DNA of 6,562 bases, taken from an uncultured Eubacteriales bacterium. GTDB taxonomy: Bacteria > Bacillota > Clostridia > UMGS1840. The DNA lies in assembly GCA_900555525.1 (NCBI GenBank), contig USLP01000079.1, forward strand, positions 1 to 6,562. The letters are read 5' to 3'. The notes beneath the pieces are model-generated. The model was not told where the DNA came from and searched no databases. It saw only the letters and a list, made by a program, of their open reading frames with translations. Position numbers and translations under genes: made by a program. Each line of letters begins with the position of its first letter. The first letter of the stretch is position 1. This document shows, piece after piece, positions 1-6,529 of the stretch.

Positions 1-3000
1 CAGTAGCCAAACGGGTTCGGGTTTGTTTCTGTCTGCACATTTCCGAATGCGTCATAGAAATAATCGGTATCTCCGAAATCTATTACATCTCCTCGGCTGT
101 CAACAGTATAATTTTGGATATTATCTCCCGTTACTGCCTGTTCAAGCTTATTTGAGCGGATATATTTTGTAAGTATTCCGTTTTTGGTATCGGCTACTAT
201 GTTATTTCCGTCCCATATATGGCCTGTTTTTACTCCGTTTACCGTTTTTGACGCTCTTCTTCCGTCGGGCAAATATGAATATGCCGCTATAGTATCTGCT
301 GTCGTTACCTTTTTTAGTTTGTTGTTTTGGTCATATTCATATATTGCGCTTTCGGGCATATTATCCAGCAATGACAGGCTTGCTCCGTTTGCTTCGCTGT
401 CAACGGTTTTAGTCGTCAAATTGCCGTTTTGGTCGTATGTATAGCTATATCTCTTTCCGTCTTTTTCTTCATGTATCAGACGGTTAAGATTATCATACGT
501 ATATGACGCAATTGTCTGTTCGGGGGATTTTGTATAATCATCATCTTCCGTTATCTGCGTTCTGTTGCCGTATTTATCATATTTATAATTTTTTCGCGGT
601 ATGCTTCCGACAAAGATTTCAGCTTCATACATTAGTGCGCCCGTAGTGCTGTGATAATAGTCTATAAGGCGGCTGTCCTGAAACTTTCCGCCGACATATC
701 CGTTATCCGTATAATACGTTTCGGATATTATGTCGCCGTTTTTGATTATTCTATACTGCCTGTTATAATTGTCATACACATATGTTTCATCGCCGTATGA
801 CTGCAATGCACCGTTTCCGAAATATGTACGCGTTTTACCGTTGAATGAGGTCAAGCGGTTAAGGCTGTCATACGTATACGCTGATGAAATCTGCTGTACA
901 CCGTTTTTAGACATTGTATACGACGTTAGATTATCGGATATATCATATGTATAATTATTAAATGAATAATCGGTTTGGTCTGTTACATATTCCGAAGTTT
1001 TTCGTCCGAACAAATCATATCCGTATGTTATACTTACATTTTCGTTGTTTACAGCTATCAGATTGCCGAGGCGGTTATAGCTGTAGTTCACGGTTTCCTC
1101 TGCGGTTTGACTTTTTTTGAGCTGACCAAGCGGCGTATACGTATTTGTCGTTATATTTCCTTTTCGGTCTTTCCTTGTAAGCAGATTACCGTTTAAGTCA
1201 TATGTGTACGTTTCGGAATTTCCGTTTGCGTCCGTAAGCTTAACGAGCTGTCCGAGTTCATTGTATTCATAAGACGTTACATGACCTGCGTCGTTCCCGT
1301 CCGCTCCGACTGCGCTTGACGTAACGTTACCGACGGAATCGTATGTATAGCTTGTTACAATCGGAACATCGGGTGCAGTACCCAGTATTGTTTTTATGGG
1401 TTTATTCCTTGAATTATACTCATACTGCGTAATTGTCGGCGTCATTGTTCCGAGTACGGTTTTTGTTATATTTCCGTTTTGGTCGTAGTATGTTTTTTGA
1501 GTGATTGCTCCGCTTTCTTTTATGAGCCTATCCAAAGCGTCATACTTATATTCCGTTACGGAGGAAACGCCGTCCGTTGTTTTTGCTATTGTTTTTTTAA
1601 GTCTGCCCTTGGGGTCGTATACATTTTCCGTCGGATATTCAATCAGGCTGTTTGTTTCTTTTATAAGATTGCCCGAATAGTCATATTCATAATTTATGAC
1701 ATTGCCGTTCGGCATTGTTTTGGAAACGATATTGCCGACCTTATCATACGTATAAAGCGTTGTTTTTACGGTTGTTCCGTCGGACACTTCCTCGCCTATG
1801 ATTCTGCCGCCGATATTATCATAATATTTCTTGGCGGTAAGGCTTCCGCCATCAACAACAGTTGTTTCCGTTACGGTTCTGCAATATGTATTGTTAATAT
1901 TGCCGCCGCTGTAAGTATAATTTTTTTCAGAAAGGACTGTGCCGTTTGCGTCTTTTATTTTAACGCTTTTCAGTCTGTCGTTAGAATCGTAGGTATATTC
2001 AGTTACGCTGTTTACTACATTATAACCCGAATATGTTGTATTTGTCAATAGCAAATTAAAATTATTATATAAATTTTTTTCGACAAGCGTCCAAGCTTGG
2101 TTTTTATACACATATTTTTCGAGCGGATTTCCGTAGCAGTCGTATGTTTGCTTCACTTTTTCGCCGTTTTCGTTTGTAAACTCGGTTGTATTGCTTTGAT
2201 AGTCATACGAAAGTGAAGCTGTTGTATTATCGGGATTTTGAATACTTTGCGGTTTGCCCGTTATCGAATAGGTATAATTATAGATATTGCCTTTTGCGTC
2301 TGTGAATTTAAGCGGATTTCCCGTAAGGTCATAGTCGTACTTTGTACTTATTTTTCCGCTTATATTATTATCCGCATCATAAACGCCGTTTATATACCTT
2401 TCAACAGAAAACGTTCCGTCGGAATTGTAGACATAATCGCAGTTAAGCTCATCAAGCTCATTTTCATCGCAAATTCCGTTTCCGTTTTTGTCGTCGCCCC
2501 AAATTCGCTGCTTTATGACATTTCCGTTTTCGTCATAGGTATAAAACGCTTTGGCTTTCAGGACGTCGTTGGCAAAGACCTCCGTGCATACGACTGTTTT
2601 TTTGTCCTCGCTTAATGTATTTTGCAGGCGGACGGATAAATTATCATTCACCAAGTATGTCTTTGTCAGTATCATTTCATACGTTGGGTCATAGGTATAA
2701 TTGATTGTGGAATAGCCGTCCGTTTCGCTTTCAAGACGTCGGGTACCGAAAGTATAGGTATAGATTTTTCGGCTGTTATGTATTCCGTTGTAGCTGTACA
2801 AGCTTTTAATCATCGGCTTGTAGGAATACGTTGAATAACCATATTCTATACTTTTGTCGCCCTCCTCTCTCCGTGATTTCAAGAAATTATTTGACTTAGT
2901 GTATATTTCTTTTATTATAAGCCCATCGGCAACACGTTTTGCAACGCCATTAACTGAGGAAAGACCGTTATTTTGCAATTTTCCCATATATTTATTATTA

Positions 3001-4418
3001 TAGGTATATTCATAGCGGTTTTTTTCCTCTCCGCCTATTATTTCATATGATTTTGTAACAAGATGCCGTTCCTTTTTACCTTTTTCAATCATATAAAGCG
3101 CACGTTTTTCATACTCGAAAAATTTGCAGTCGCCGTTAGGATATTCAATTTTCTCAAGATTATTAACATAAATTGATTTGCCTGTTCCGCAAGTATCTAA
3201 TCTGCTGTAATTTCTGGGATAATACGAGGCATATTTTATATCGTGATGATATTTCACCGTATTTCCGTTTTCATAATTTACAACAAGAATTGTTTTACCT
3301 CCGCTTGAAAAATTTGCGCCGGCGGGCGAAGGCACTTCTTCATAATTAAAAATGATTTTATGTTCATTTTCACCGTTCGGGTCTGTATATGTTATCCCCT
3401 GCGAATTACAGGTTATACGTCTGCCCATGGTATCTATTATAGTTGTTCTTGTCGGGAAACGAATCATATTGCCGAATTTGTCTGCACAGGCTACAACATA
3501 CCCTCTTTTATCCACATAAGTTTTTTTGCCGTCGGGAGCTGTTACTATTTTATTATATGATATACCGTTTTCCGTTATATCGTTATATGAAAGAAATTCA
3601 CAGGTATATCCCGTCGCATTTTCAACCGTGCAATATGAGGGAAGCCATTCGCCGTTTCGTTTTTTTGTTTCCCACAAAAGATTAAGAAGATTTCCGTCAT
3701 AATCTCTGATTATATTCGTATATTCTCTGTATTCATCTTCTCTGTCTTCATATATTTTAGTTGAATGGGTTCCTCTCGGTATTTCAAAATCCCATCCTTG
3801 AGAAATCAGACTGCTGCTATAAACATCATCCATGTCTATTGTCGCATCATTGCACTGGTATTCATAATCTACGATAAATACTTCCGCGCCCTCAACTCTT
3901 GTAACAGTCAGCTTATTACCTTCTTTTATAGTTCCCGTTTTATAAAAATAATAATTGTTTCTGTTGATTTTTGTACTCACACTTACATCTATATCAATGG
4001 TCTCTCCCACTTCAATACAATCATCTTCGGTATTGAATGCAACTAAATATATCCTACCTCTGGAATCCGTATACGATGTAGCAGTAATATATCCCCAAGC
4101 GTAATTGCGCTCATTACTGTTTAAAAAATAATAATTTTTTCCATCAGCCTGGCTTCTGTATGACCTGTTAATTACTACATCAAAGCCGTTTTTGCCCGGA
4201 AGAACAAGGTCGGTTATATTAAGCTCAAGCTGTCCCGTATACAGATTAACCTGTTCGGAAATTGTTTCAGCATTAAAGGGAGCTGTCATATCGGTTGAAT
4301 ACATTGCTTCCTTAAAGCTTGATTCTTTTATACCGTAATTGCTCAAATCCATTGCATGAGCGTTCGGCGACAAAGTGATAAGAGCCAATAATACCGACAA
4401 AAATATTAATTTTTTCAT
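1..4418 (-). CDS. Secreted RHS/YD-repeat protein, C-terminus beyond window (polymorphic toxin-like)
   Basis: This frame reads from ATG at 4418 to the window edge without a stop (1472 codons plus two bases), so the C-terminus is missing. Residues 1-22 form a Sec signal peptide (MKKL start, hydrophobic core, cleavage after NAHA), so the product is exported. Residues 57-90 carry the entry motif of RHS proteins (VNLYTG, then LPGKNG, then RSYRS), followed by a beta-rich stretch with a QGWDF motif near 207-211. YD repeats run from about 574 to 1460, and residues 1436-1472 (DSRGDV, YDAFGN, NPFGY) are the start of the RHS-core closing segment. RHS shells are known to enclose a variable C-terminal effector, often a toxin with an immunity gene downstream. 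Here that part lies left of position 1, so toxin function is inferred. The architecture resembles WapA-like secreted RHS proteins of Gram-positives. A strong ribosome binding site lies seven bases before the ATG. The frame is intact, with no internal frameshift. Confidence 0.95.
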   Translation of the reverse strand, partial: MKKLIFLSVLLALITLSPNAHAMDLSNYGIKESSFKEAMYSTDMTAPFNAETISEQVNLYTGQLELNITDLVLPGKNGFDVVINRSYRSQADGKNYYFLNSNERNYAWGYITATSYTDSRGRIYLVAFNTEDDCIEVGETIDIDVSVSTKINRNNYYFYKTGTIKEGNKLTVTRVEGAEVFIVDYEYQCNDATIDMDDVYSSSLISQGWDFEIPRGTHSTKIYEDREDEYREYTNIIRDYDGNLLNLLWETKKRNGEWLPSYCTVENATGYTCEFLSYNDITENGISYNKIVTAPDGKKTYVDKRGYVVACADKFGNMIRFPTRTTIIDTMGRRITCNSQGITYTDPNGENEHKIIFNYEEVPSPAGANFSSGGKTILVVNYENGNTVKYHHDIKYASYYPRNYSRLDTCGTGKSIYVNNLEKIEYPNGDCKFFEYEKRALYMIEKGKKERHLVTKSYEIIGGEEKNRYEYTYNNKYMGKLQNNGLSSVNGVAKRVADGLIIKEIYTKSNNFLKSRREEGDKSIEYGYSTYSYKPMIKSLYSYNGIHNSRKIYTYTFGTRRLESETDGYSTINYTYDPTYEMILTKTYLVNDNLSVRLQNTLSEDKKTVVCTEVFANDVLKAKAFYTYDENGNVIKQRIWGDDKNGNGICDENELDELNCDYVYNSDGTFSVERYINGVYDADNNISGKISTKYDYDLTGNPLKFTDAKGNIYNYTYSITGKPQSIQNPDNTTASLSYDYQSNTTEFTNENGEKVKQTYDCYGNPLEKYVYKNQAWTLVEKNLYNNFNLLLTNTTYSGYNVVNSVTEYTYDSNDRLKSVKIKDANGTVLSEKNYTYSGGNINNTYCRTVTETTVVDGGSLTAKKYYDNIGGRIIGEEVSDGTTVKTTLYTYDKVGNIVSKTMPNGNVINYEYDYSGNLIKETNSLIEYPTENVYDPKGRLKKTIAKTTDGVSSVTEYKYDALDRLIKESGAITQKTYYDQNGNITKTVLGTMTPTITQYEYNSRNKPIKTILGTAPDVPIVTSYTYDSVGNVTSSAVGADGNDAGHVTSYEYNELGQLVKLTDANGNSETYTYDLNGNLLTRKDRKGNITTNTYTPLGQLKKSQTAEETVNYSYNRLGNLIAVNNENVSITYGYDLFGRKTSEYVTDQTDYSFNNYTYDISDNLTSYTMSKNGVQQISSAYTYDSLNRLTSFNGKTRTYFGNGALQSYGDETYVYDNYNRQYRIIKNGDIISETYYTDNGYVGGKFQDSRLIDYYHSTTGALMYEAEIFVGSIPRKNYKYDKYGNRTQITEDDDYTKSPEQTIASYTYDNLNRLIHEEKDGKRYSYTYDQNGNLTTKTVDSEANGASLSLLDNMPESAIYEYDQNNKLKKVTTADTIAAYSYLPDGRRASKTVNGVKTGHIWDGNNIVADTKNGILTKYIRSNKLEQAVTGDNIQNYTVDSRGDVIDFGDTDYFYDAFGNVQTETNPNPFGY
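39..2699 (-). repeat. YD-repeat (RHS-repeat) region, protein level
   Basis: Degenerate units of about 20 to 40 residues centred on Y-x-Y-D-x-x-G/N-R/N run through residues 574-1460. Clear examples are YTYDENGN (626), YDYDLTGN (694), YTYDKVGN (889), YEYDYSGN (910), YKYDALDR (957), YTYDSVGN (1024), YTYDLNGN (1071), YGYDLFGR (1132), YTYDSLNR (1181), YKYDKYGN (1278), YTYDQNGN (1326) and YFYDAFGN (1453). On the plus strand they appear as recurring tcatacgtata or tcgtatgtata words. In solved RHS and TcB/TcC structures such repeats build a spiralling beta-strand shell. The repeats diverge at DNA level, so this is an old array rather than a recent tandem expansion. Confidence 0.93.
2457..2492 (-). 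other. EF-hand-like calcium-binding loop in the RHS protein (residues 643-654)
   Basis: The twelve residues DKNGNGICDENE fit an EF-hand loop: D at position 1, N at 3, N at 5, G at 6, D at 9 and E at 12. Position 8 is Cys instead of the usual Ile/Leu/Val, with Ile at 7. The loop interrupts the regular YD pattern just after YTYDENGN. Calcium binding is inferred from the spacing of oxygen ligands. No flanking helices are obvious, so it may be a stand-alone loop of the dockerin or thrombospondin-repeat type. Confidence 0.55.
4149..4250 (-). other. RHS N-terminal entry motif (residues 57-90)
   Basis: The segment contains VNLYTGQLEL, then TDLVLPGKNGFD, then VVINRSYRSQ. From knowledge of the family, the pattern 'V-x-x-x-T-G ... 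TDL-x-LPG-x-x-G ... R-S/T-Y-x-S' marks the N-terminal part of many RHS, SpvB-like and insecticidal-toxin-complex proteins. It lies shortly after the signal peptide, as expected of a full-length N-terminus. Confidence 0.8.
4353..4418 (-). other. Signal peptide of the RHS protein
   Basis: Residues 1-22 have the classic layout: two lysines after Met, a leucine/isoleucine-rich core, then S-P-N-A-H-A before the mature start at Met23. There is no lipobox cysteine, so type I signal peptidase cleavage after Ala22 is the best reading. This places the RHS protein outside the membrane rather than making it a type VI secretion cargo. Confidence 0.85.
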
Positions 4419-4422
4419 TTTC

Positions 4423-5415
4423 TTACTCCTCCCTATGCTCGTCAAGCTTCATATTGTATATTTGAACAATCCCGTAATCCATGTTCTTAAGTTCGGCGAT
4501 TTCTTCCTCGCTTACACCCATTTCCAAGACCATTTGGCGTATGCGGTCTTCAAAGCGTATCTGCTCTTCTCTCTTGCCTTGATTTTCGCTGATAAGTCCG
4601 CTTTTTATAAGCTTATTGCGTGCATTTTCCTTTGTTTTTCTCCGATAATCACTAATTTTTTCTTCAAGGTCATCTTCTTTCATCAATGATAAAAAGCTTT
4701 CATCTGTTACCTTGTGAAGATATGCCGCCGAAACAAGCTTTTGATAATTTTCAATGCCCGCACCTTGCAGATTAGCCCTCATTTTCGTCAAAAAGGAAAA
4801 ATTTTCTCCGCATTCGCTTTCATATATGCTTAACACATTTTCCTTATTTTTAAGGCGTTCCAAAATTTCTTTTATGGAGCTTTTGCCCTTAAGGCTCATA
4901 TTTTCCGCAAAATTTATTTGCTTTTCCGTAAGACCGTTCTTAAAATAGGTTTCCAATTCTTCCTTTGTAAGCCGTTCACCTGCGTTGTCCGACACCGCAT
5001 AATACGCATTTTTCACCCAATTATTATCCTCGCTGTCGTAATAATCGCACATTTTTCCGACAATTTCTACGCTTTCGTTTGTTTCAAGCCAAAAATCATA
5101 CGCCTTTAAAAGATTTATGATATCTGCGCCATTTTCTACGCAGGAATAAAGATAATCTTTGTTGTTTTCCGTTTCGCCCAGCGCTTTCCTTTTGGCATAT
5201 TCCAGCATCGCCGTTTCGCGTTCTGTTTCATCGCTGTAATTTTCCCGAATCAACTCAAACATGGGGTCATCACAAAAATCATCGGGTACTTCTTCTCCGT
5301 TTATTTGAACCGGCTCGCTTCTTTCCGCAATAATCGGAATTTCCTCCGCCGCAAAAGCTATCACGGCAAAAAGGCAAGTAACTGCAATTATTAAGCTGAT
5401 TATTTTCTTATTCAT
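4423..5415 (-). CDS. Secreted helical protein of unknown function, cotranscribed with the RHS gene
   Basis: The product has 330 residues. ATG at 5415 is preferred over an in-frame GTG at 5421, because the GGAGGG site lies eight bases before the ATG but only two before the GTG. Residues 1-22 are a signal peptide (MNKK, hydrophobic core, cleavage after AFA). The Cys at 14 is inside the hydrophobic core and is not a lipobox. The mature part is rich in Glu, Lys and Leu with long predicted helices, and has no second membrane segment. Two similar motifs, GLTEKQI (about 161) and GVSEEEI (about 300), each start a helix and suggest a divergent helical repeat. I do not recognise the family. It ends four bases before the RHS start, so a secreted accessory, folding or docking role for the RHS protein is possible, but this is inferred from position only. 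Confidence 0.88.
   Translation of the reverse strand: MNKKIISLIIAVTCLFAVIAFAAEEIPIIAERSEPVQINGEEVPDDFCDDPMFELIRENYSDETERETAMLEYAKRKALGETENNKDYLYSCVENGADIINLLKAYDFWLETNESVEIVGKMCDYYDSEDNNWVKNAYYAVSDNAGERLTKEELETYFKNGLTEKQINFAENMSLKGKSSIKEILERLKNKENVLSIYESECGENFSFLTKMRANLQGAGIENYQKLVSAAYLHKVTDESFLSLMKEDDLEEKISDYRRKTKENARNKLIKSGLISENQGKREEQIRFEDRIRQMVLEMGVSEEEIAELKNMDYGIVQIYNMKLDEHREE
4426..4433 (-). promoter_or_regulatory. Ribosome binding site of the RHS gene inside the preceding gene
   Basis: GGGAGGAG on the minus strand lies seven bases before the ATG at 4418. It sits in the last codons of the upstream gene, whose TAA stop (4425-4423) falls between this site and the start codon. The site fixes the RHS start and points to translational coupling. 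Confidence 0.85.
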
Positions 5416-5620
5416 TTTCACTGCCCTCCATAGTTATATCCGCTAAATCACCCTTTAAAAGGATAATATCCGTTGTTCCCGCCGTTTCGTAGCTTCCGAA
5501 TTTTACAAATCCGAGTGTTCCCGAATATATCCCCGACGAATCCAACATTTTATTACAATAAAAGACAACATGCGTTTTACCGTTAATATATGATCCGTAA
5601 AGTATAGAAATGTCTCCCGC
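5408..5620 (-). pseudogene. 3' remnant of an unrecognised gene heading the RHS operon
   Basis: About 70 codons of a minus-strand frame end at the TAA 5410-5408, overlapping the start of the next gene by eight bases. The protein text looks genuine: beta-rich, with segments such as GDISILYGSYINGK, VVFYCNKMLDSSG and DIILLKGDLADI. The frame can be extended to an ATG at 5680, but codons beyond about 5620 are antisense to the conserved beginning of the plus-strand membrane protein gene, so that part is probably fortuitous. No convincing start with a ribosome binding site is seen. I interpret it as the C-terminal end of a longer gene cut at the 5610-5625 junction. A short intact gene starting within it is the alternative. 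The family is not recognised. Confidence 0.55.
5424..5430 (-). promoter_or_regulatory. Ribosome binding site deciding the start of the 330-residue secreted protein
   Basis: TGGAGGG on the minus strand ends eight bases before ATG 5415. It lies inside the last codons of the preceding frame, whose TAA stop overlaps the new start by eight bases (ATGAATAA). This supports ATG 5415 rather than GTG 5421. Confidence 0.8.
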
Positions 5621-5625
5621 AAAGA
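5610..5625. other. Probable recombination or assembly junction
   Basis: Left of this point the minus-strand RHS operon reads cleanly, and right of it the plus-strand membrane protein gene does. Both appear to lose their 5' ends here. The family-like start of the plus gene begins at KKFSDAMSELD (from 5622). The preceding codons Met-Ser-Pro-Ala read antisense as part of the minus gene, and no ribosome binding site precedes ATG 5610. No direct or inverted repeats, or insertion-sequence ends, were seen at the point. Confidence 0.5.
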
Positions 5626-6506
5626 AATTTTCTGACGCTATGAGCGAGCTTGATACAAAATATGTTGATGAAGCCCTCAACTACAAAAAGAAAGCAGGAA
5701 AGAAAAAGAAGAAACAGAATTGGACTAAGTGGGGAGCTATGGCAGCTTGCCTATGTCTTGTTATAATCGGTGCATTTGCACTTCCCCGATTCATTGGAAA
5801 TGATACCCCTGACACCCCACCCGCTATAGAAGAAAACGCCTATGGGTTTACAATGGAAGGAAGCGATGTTCTTTATTCCCCGATTTCTTTTTCTGAACGA
5901 AAAATTTTCGGAATTATAGATGAAAATGCAACAGGATTGACTGCTGAAAACACCTATAAGATTACCGCAGATGATTTAGGCAATGTTATGGGTATTGTGG
6001 GGGATAGCGAAGATGAAAGAATGATTGGAGAAACGGTTTACCATTTTGTCAACTTCCCTAAAGATGACGCTATTTGCATTGTAAAGGTAAACGGGACATA
6101 TCAGTTTTATGTCAAAGAGGGCGTAGAAAGAATTGAGCAAAACAACATTCCCGATATAATCATTGACGCGCCTGTTGATGAAGATACCTACCATGAGGTA
6201 GGTTCCGATACTCCTGCTGAATATGGAACAGGACATGATGATATGGAAACTTCTAATGGAACCATCACATTAGAATATATCACTGAATTACAAGCTAAAG
6301 TCAGCACTGCCATGAGTAATGGGGAGTTACCATTTGTTTCTTCTTCTGCTGTATATGAAAATCCATATCGACTTCATATTATTGTAACATCAAACGCAGA
6401 AACGGATTTGTCAAAACTAAAAGCATTTGATACGATTGGCGGAGCTTTAGAAATTGAGTATGACGCAAATCACATTTCCGCAGTAGAAGAAATTTTAACA
6501 GAATAA
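5610..6506 (+). CDS. Single-pass membrane protein, anti-sigma-factor-like, possibly 5' truncated
   Basis: The product has 298 residues. The N-terminus (KKFSDAMSELDTKYVDEAL) is a short cytoplasmic segment of a kind I recall from clostridial proteins encoded next to ECF sigma factors. A lysine-rich stretch (residues 27-35) and one membrane helix (about 42-58, W-G-A-M-A-A-C-L-C-L) follow, with the positive charges on the inside. The exterior part has a domain at about 106-170 (ITADDLGNVMG, GETVYHFVNFP, AICIVKVNG) and a second at about 219-298 of alternating strands and helices, joined by an acidic linker. Sigma-factor regulation is inferred from resemblance only. No sigma gene is next to it, no promoter is visible and no ribosome binding site precedes ATG 5610. 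ATG 5640 is an alternative start, also without a clear site, but it would drop conserved residues. The body is intact and is followed by a terminator. Confidence 0.8.
   Translation: MSPAKKFSDAMSELDTKYVDEALNYKKKAGKKKKKQNWTKWGAMAACLCLVIIGAFALPRFIGNDTPDTPPAIEENAYGFTMEGSDVLYSPISFSERKIFGIIDENATGLTAENTYKITADDLGNVMGIVGDSEDERMIGETVYHFVNFPKDDAICIVKVNGTYQFYVKEGVERIEQNNIPDIIIDAPVDEDTYHEVGSDTPAEYGTGHDDMETSNGTITLEYITELQAKVSTAMSNGELPFVSSSAVYENPYRLHIIVTSNAETDLSKLKAFDTIGGALEIEYDANHISAVEEILTE
6186..6203. repeat. Short perfect inverted repeat inside the membrane protein gene
   Basis: ACCTACC and GGTAGGT flank a four-base ATGA loop, giving a seven-pair hairpin over codons of the linker region (D-T-Y-H-E-V-G). 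No T-run follows, so it is not a terminator. It may be chance. Confidence 0.4.
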
Positions 6507-6529
6507 GAGAGAAAAAGTTTTTCCCCACA

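Noticed and set aside
2091..2100. Ten-base palindrome CCAAGCTTGG
   Set aside because: It lies within coding sequence, without a partner copy or any regulatory context. A palindrome of this length is expected by chance in several kilobases.
184..4046. Several plus-strand open frames (for example 184-444, 1479-2051, 2238-2615, 3360-3560, 3765-4046)
   Set aside because: They are antisense to the uninterrupted RHS frame, have hydrophobic, Cys/Tyr/Ile-rich low-complexity translations and lack convincing ribosome binding sites. They are shadows of the YD-repeat codons.
1..4418. Recurrent tcatacgtata-like words considered as a DNA repeat or CRISPR-like array
   Set aside because: The spacing is irregular, the words are in one reading frame and the sequence between them is coding. 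They are codons of the Y-x-Y-D motif.
4375..5109. Plus-strand open frames over the helical protein gene (4375-4689, 4754-4948, 4918-5109)
   Set aside because: They are antisense to a well-supported gene with a signal peptide and a strong ribosome binding site, and their translations resemble no protein.
5368..5382. Possible lipoprotein cysteine in the helical protein signal peptide
   Set aside because: The context AVTC lacks a small residue of the lipobox type at -1, and a further hydrophobic stretch and an AFA cleavage site follow.
5416..5421. GTG start at 5421 for the helical protein
   Set aside because: The ribosome binding site would be only two bases away. ATG 5415 has proper spacing and gives a standard MNKK signal peptide start.
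5621..5680. N-terminal extension of the minus-strand remnant to ATG 5680
   Set aside because: These codons are antisense to the family-like N-terminus of the plus-strand gene and translate to a Ser-rich stretch without a start signal, so they are probably fortuitous.
5976..6236. Minus-strand frame of 86 codons
   Set aside because: It is antisense to the conserved outer domain of the membrane protein gene and has no ribosome binding site or recognisable features.
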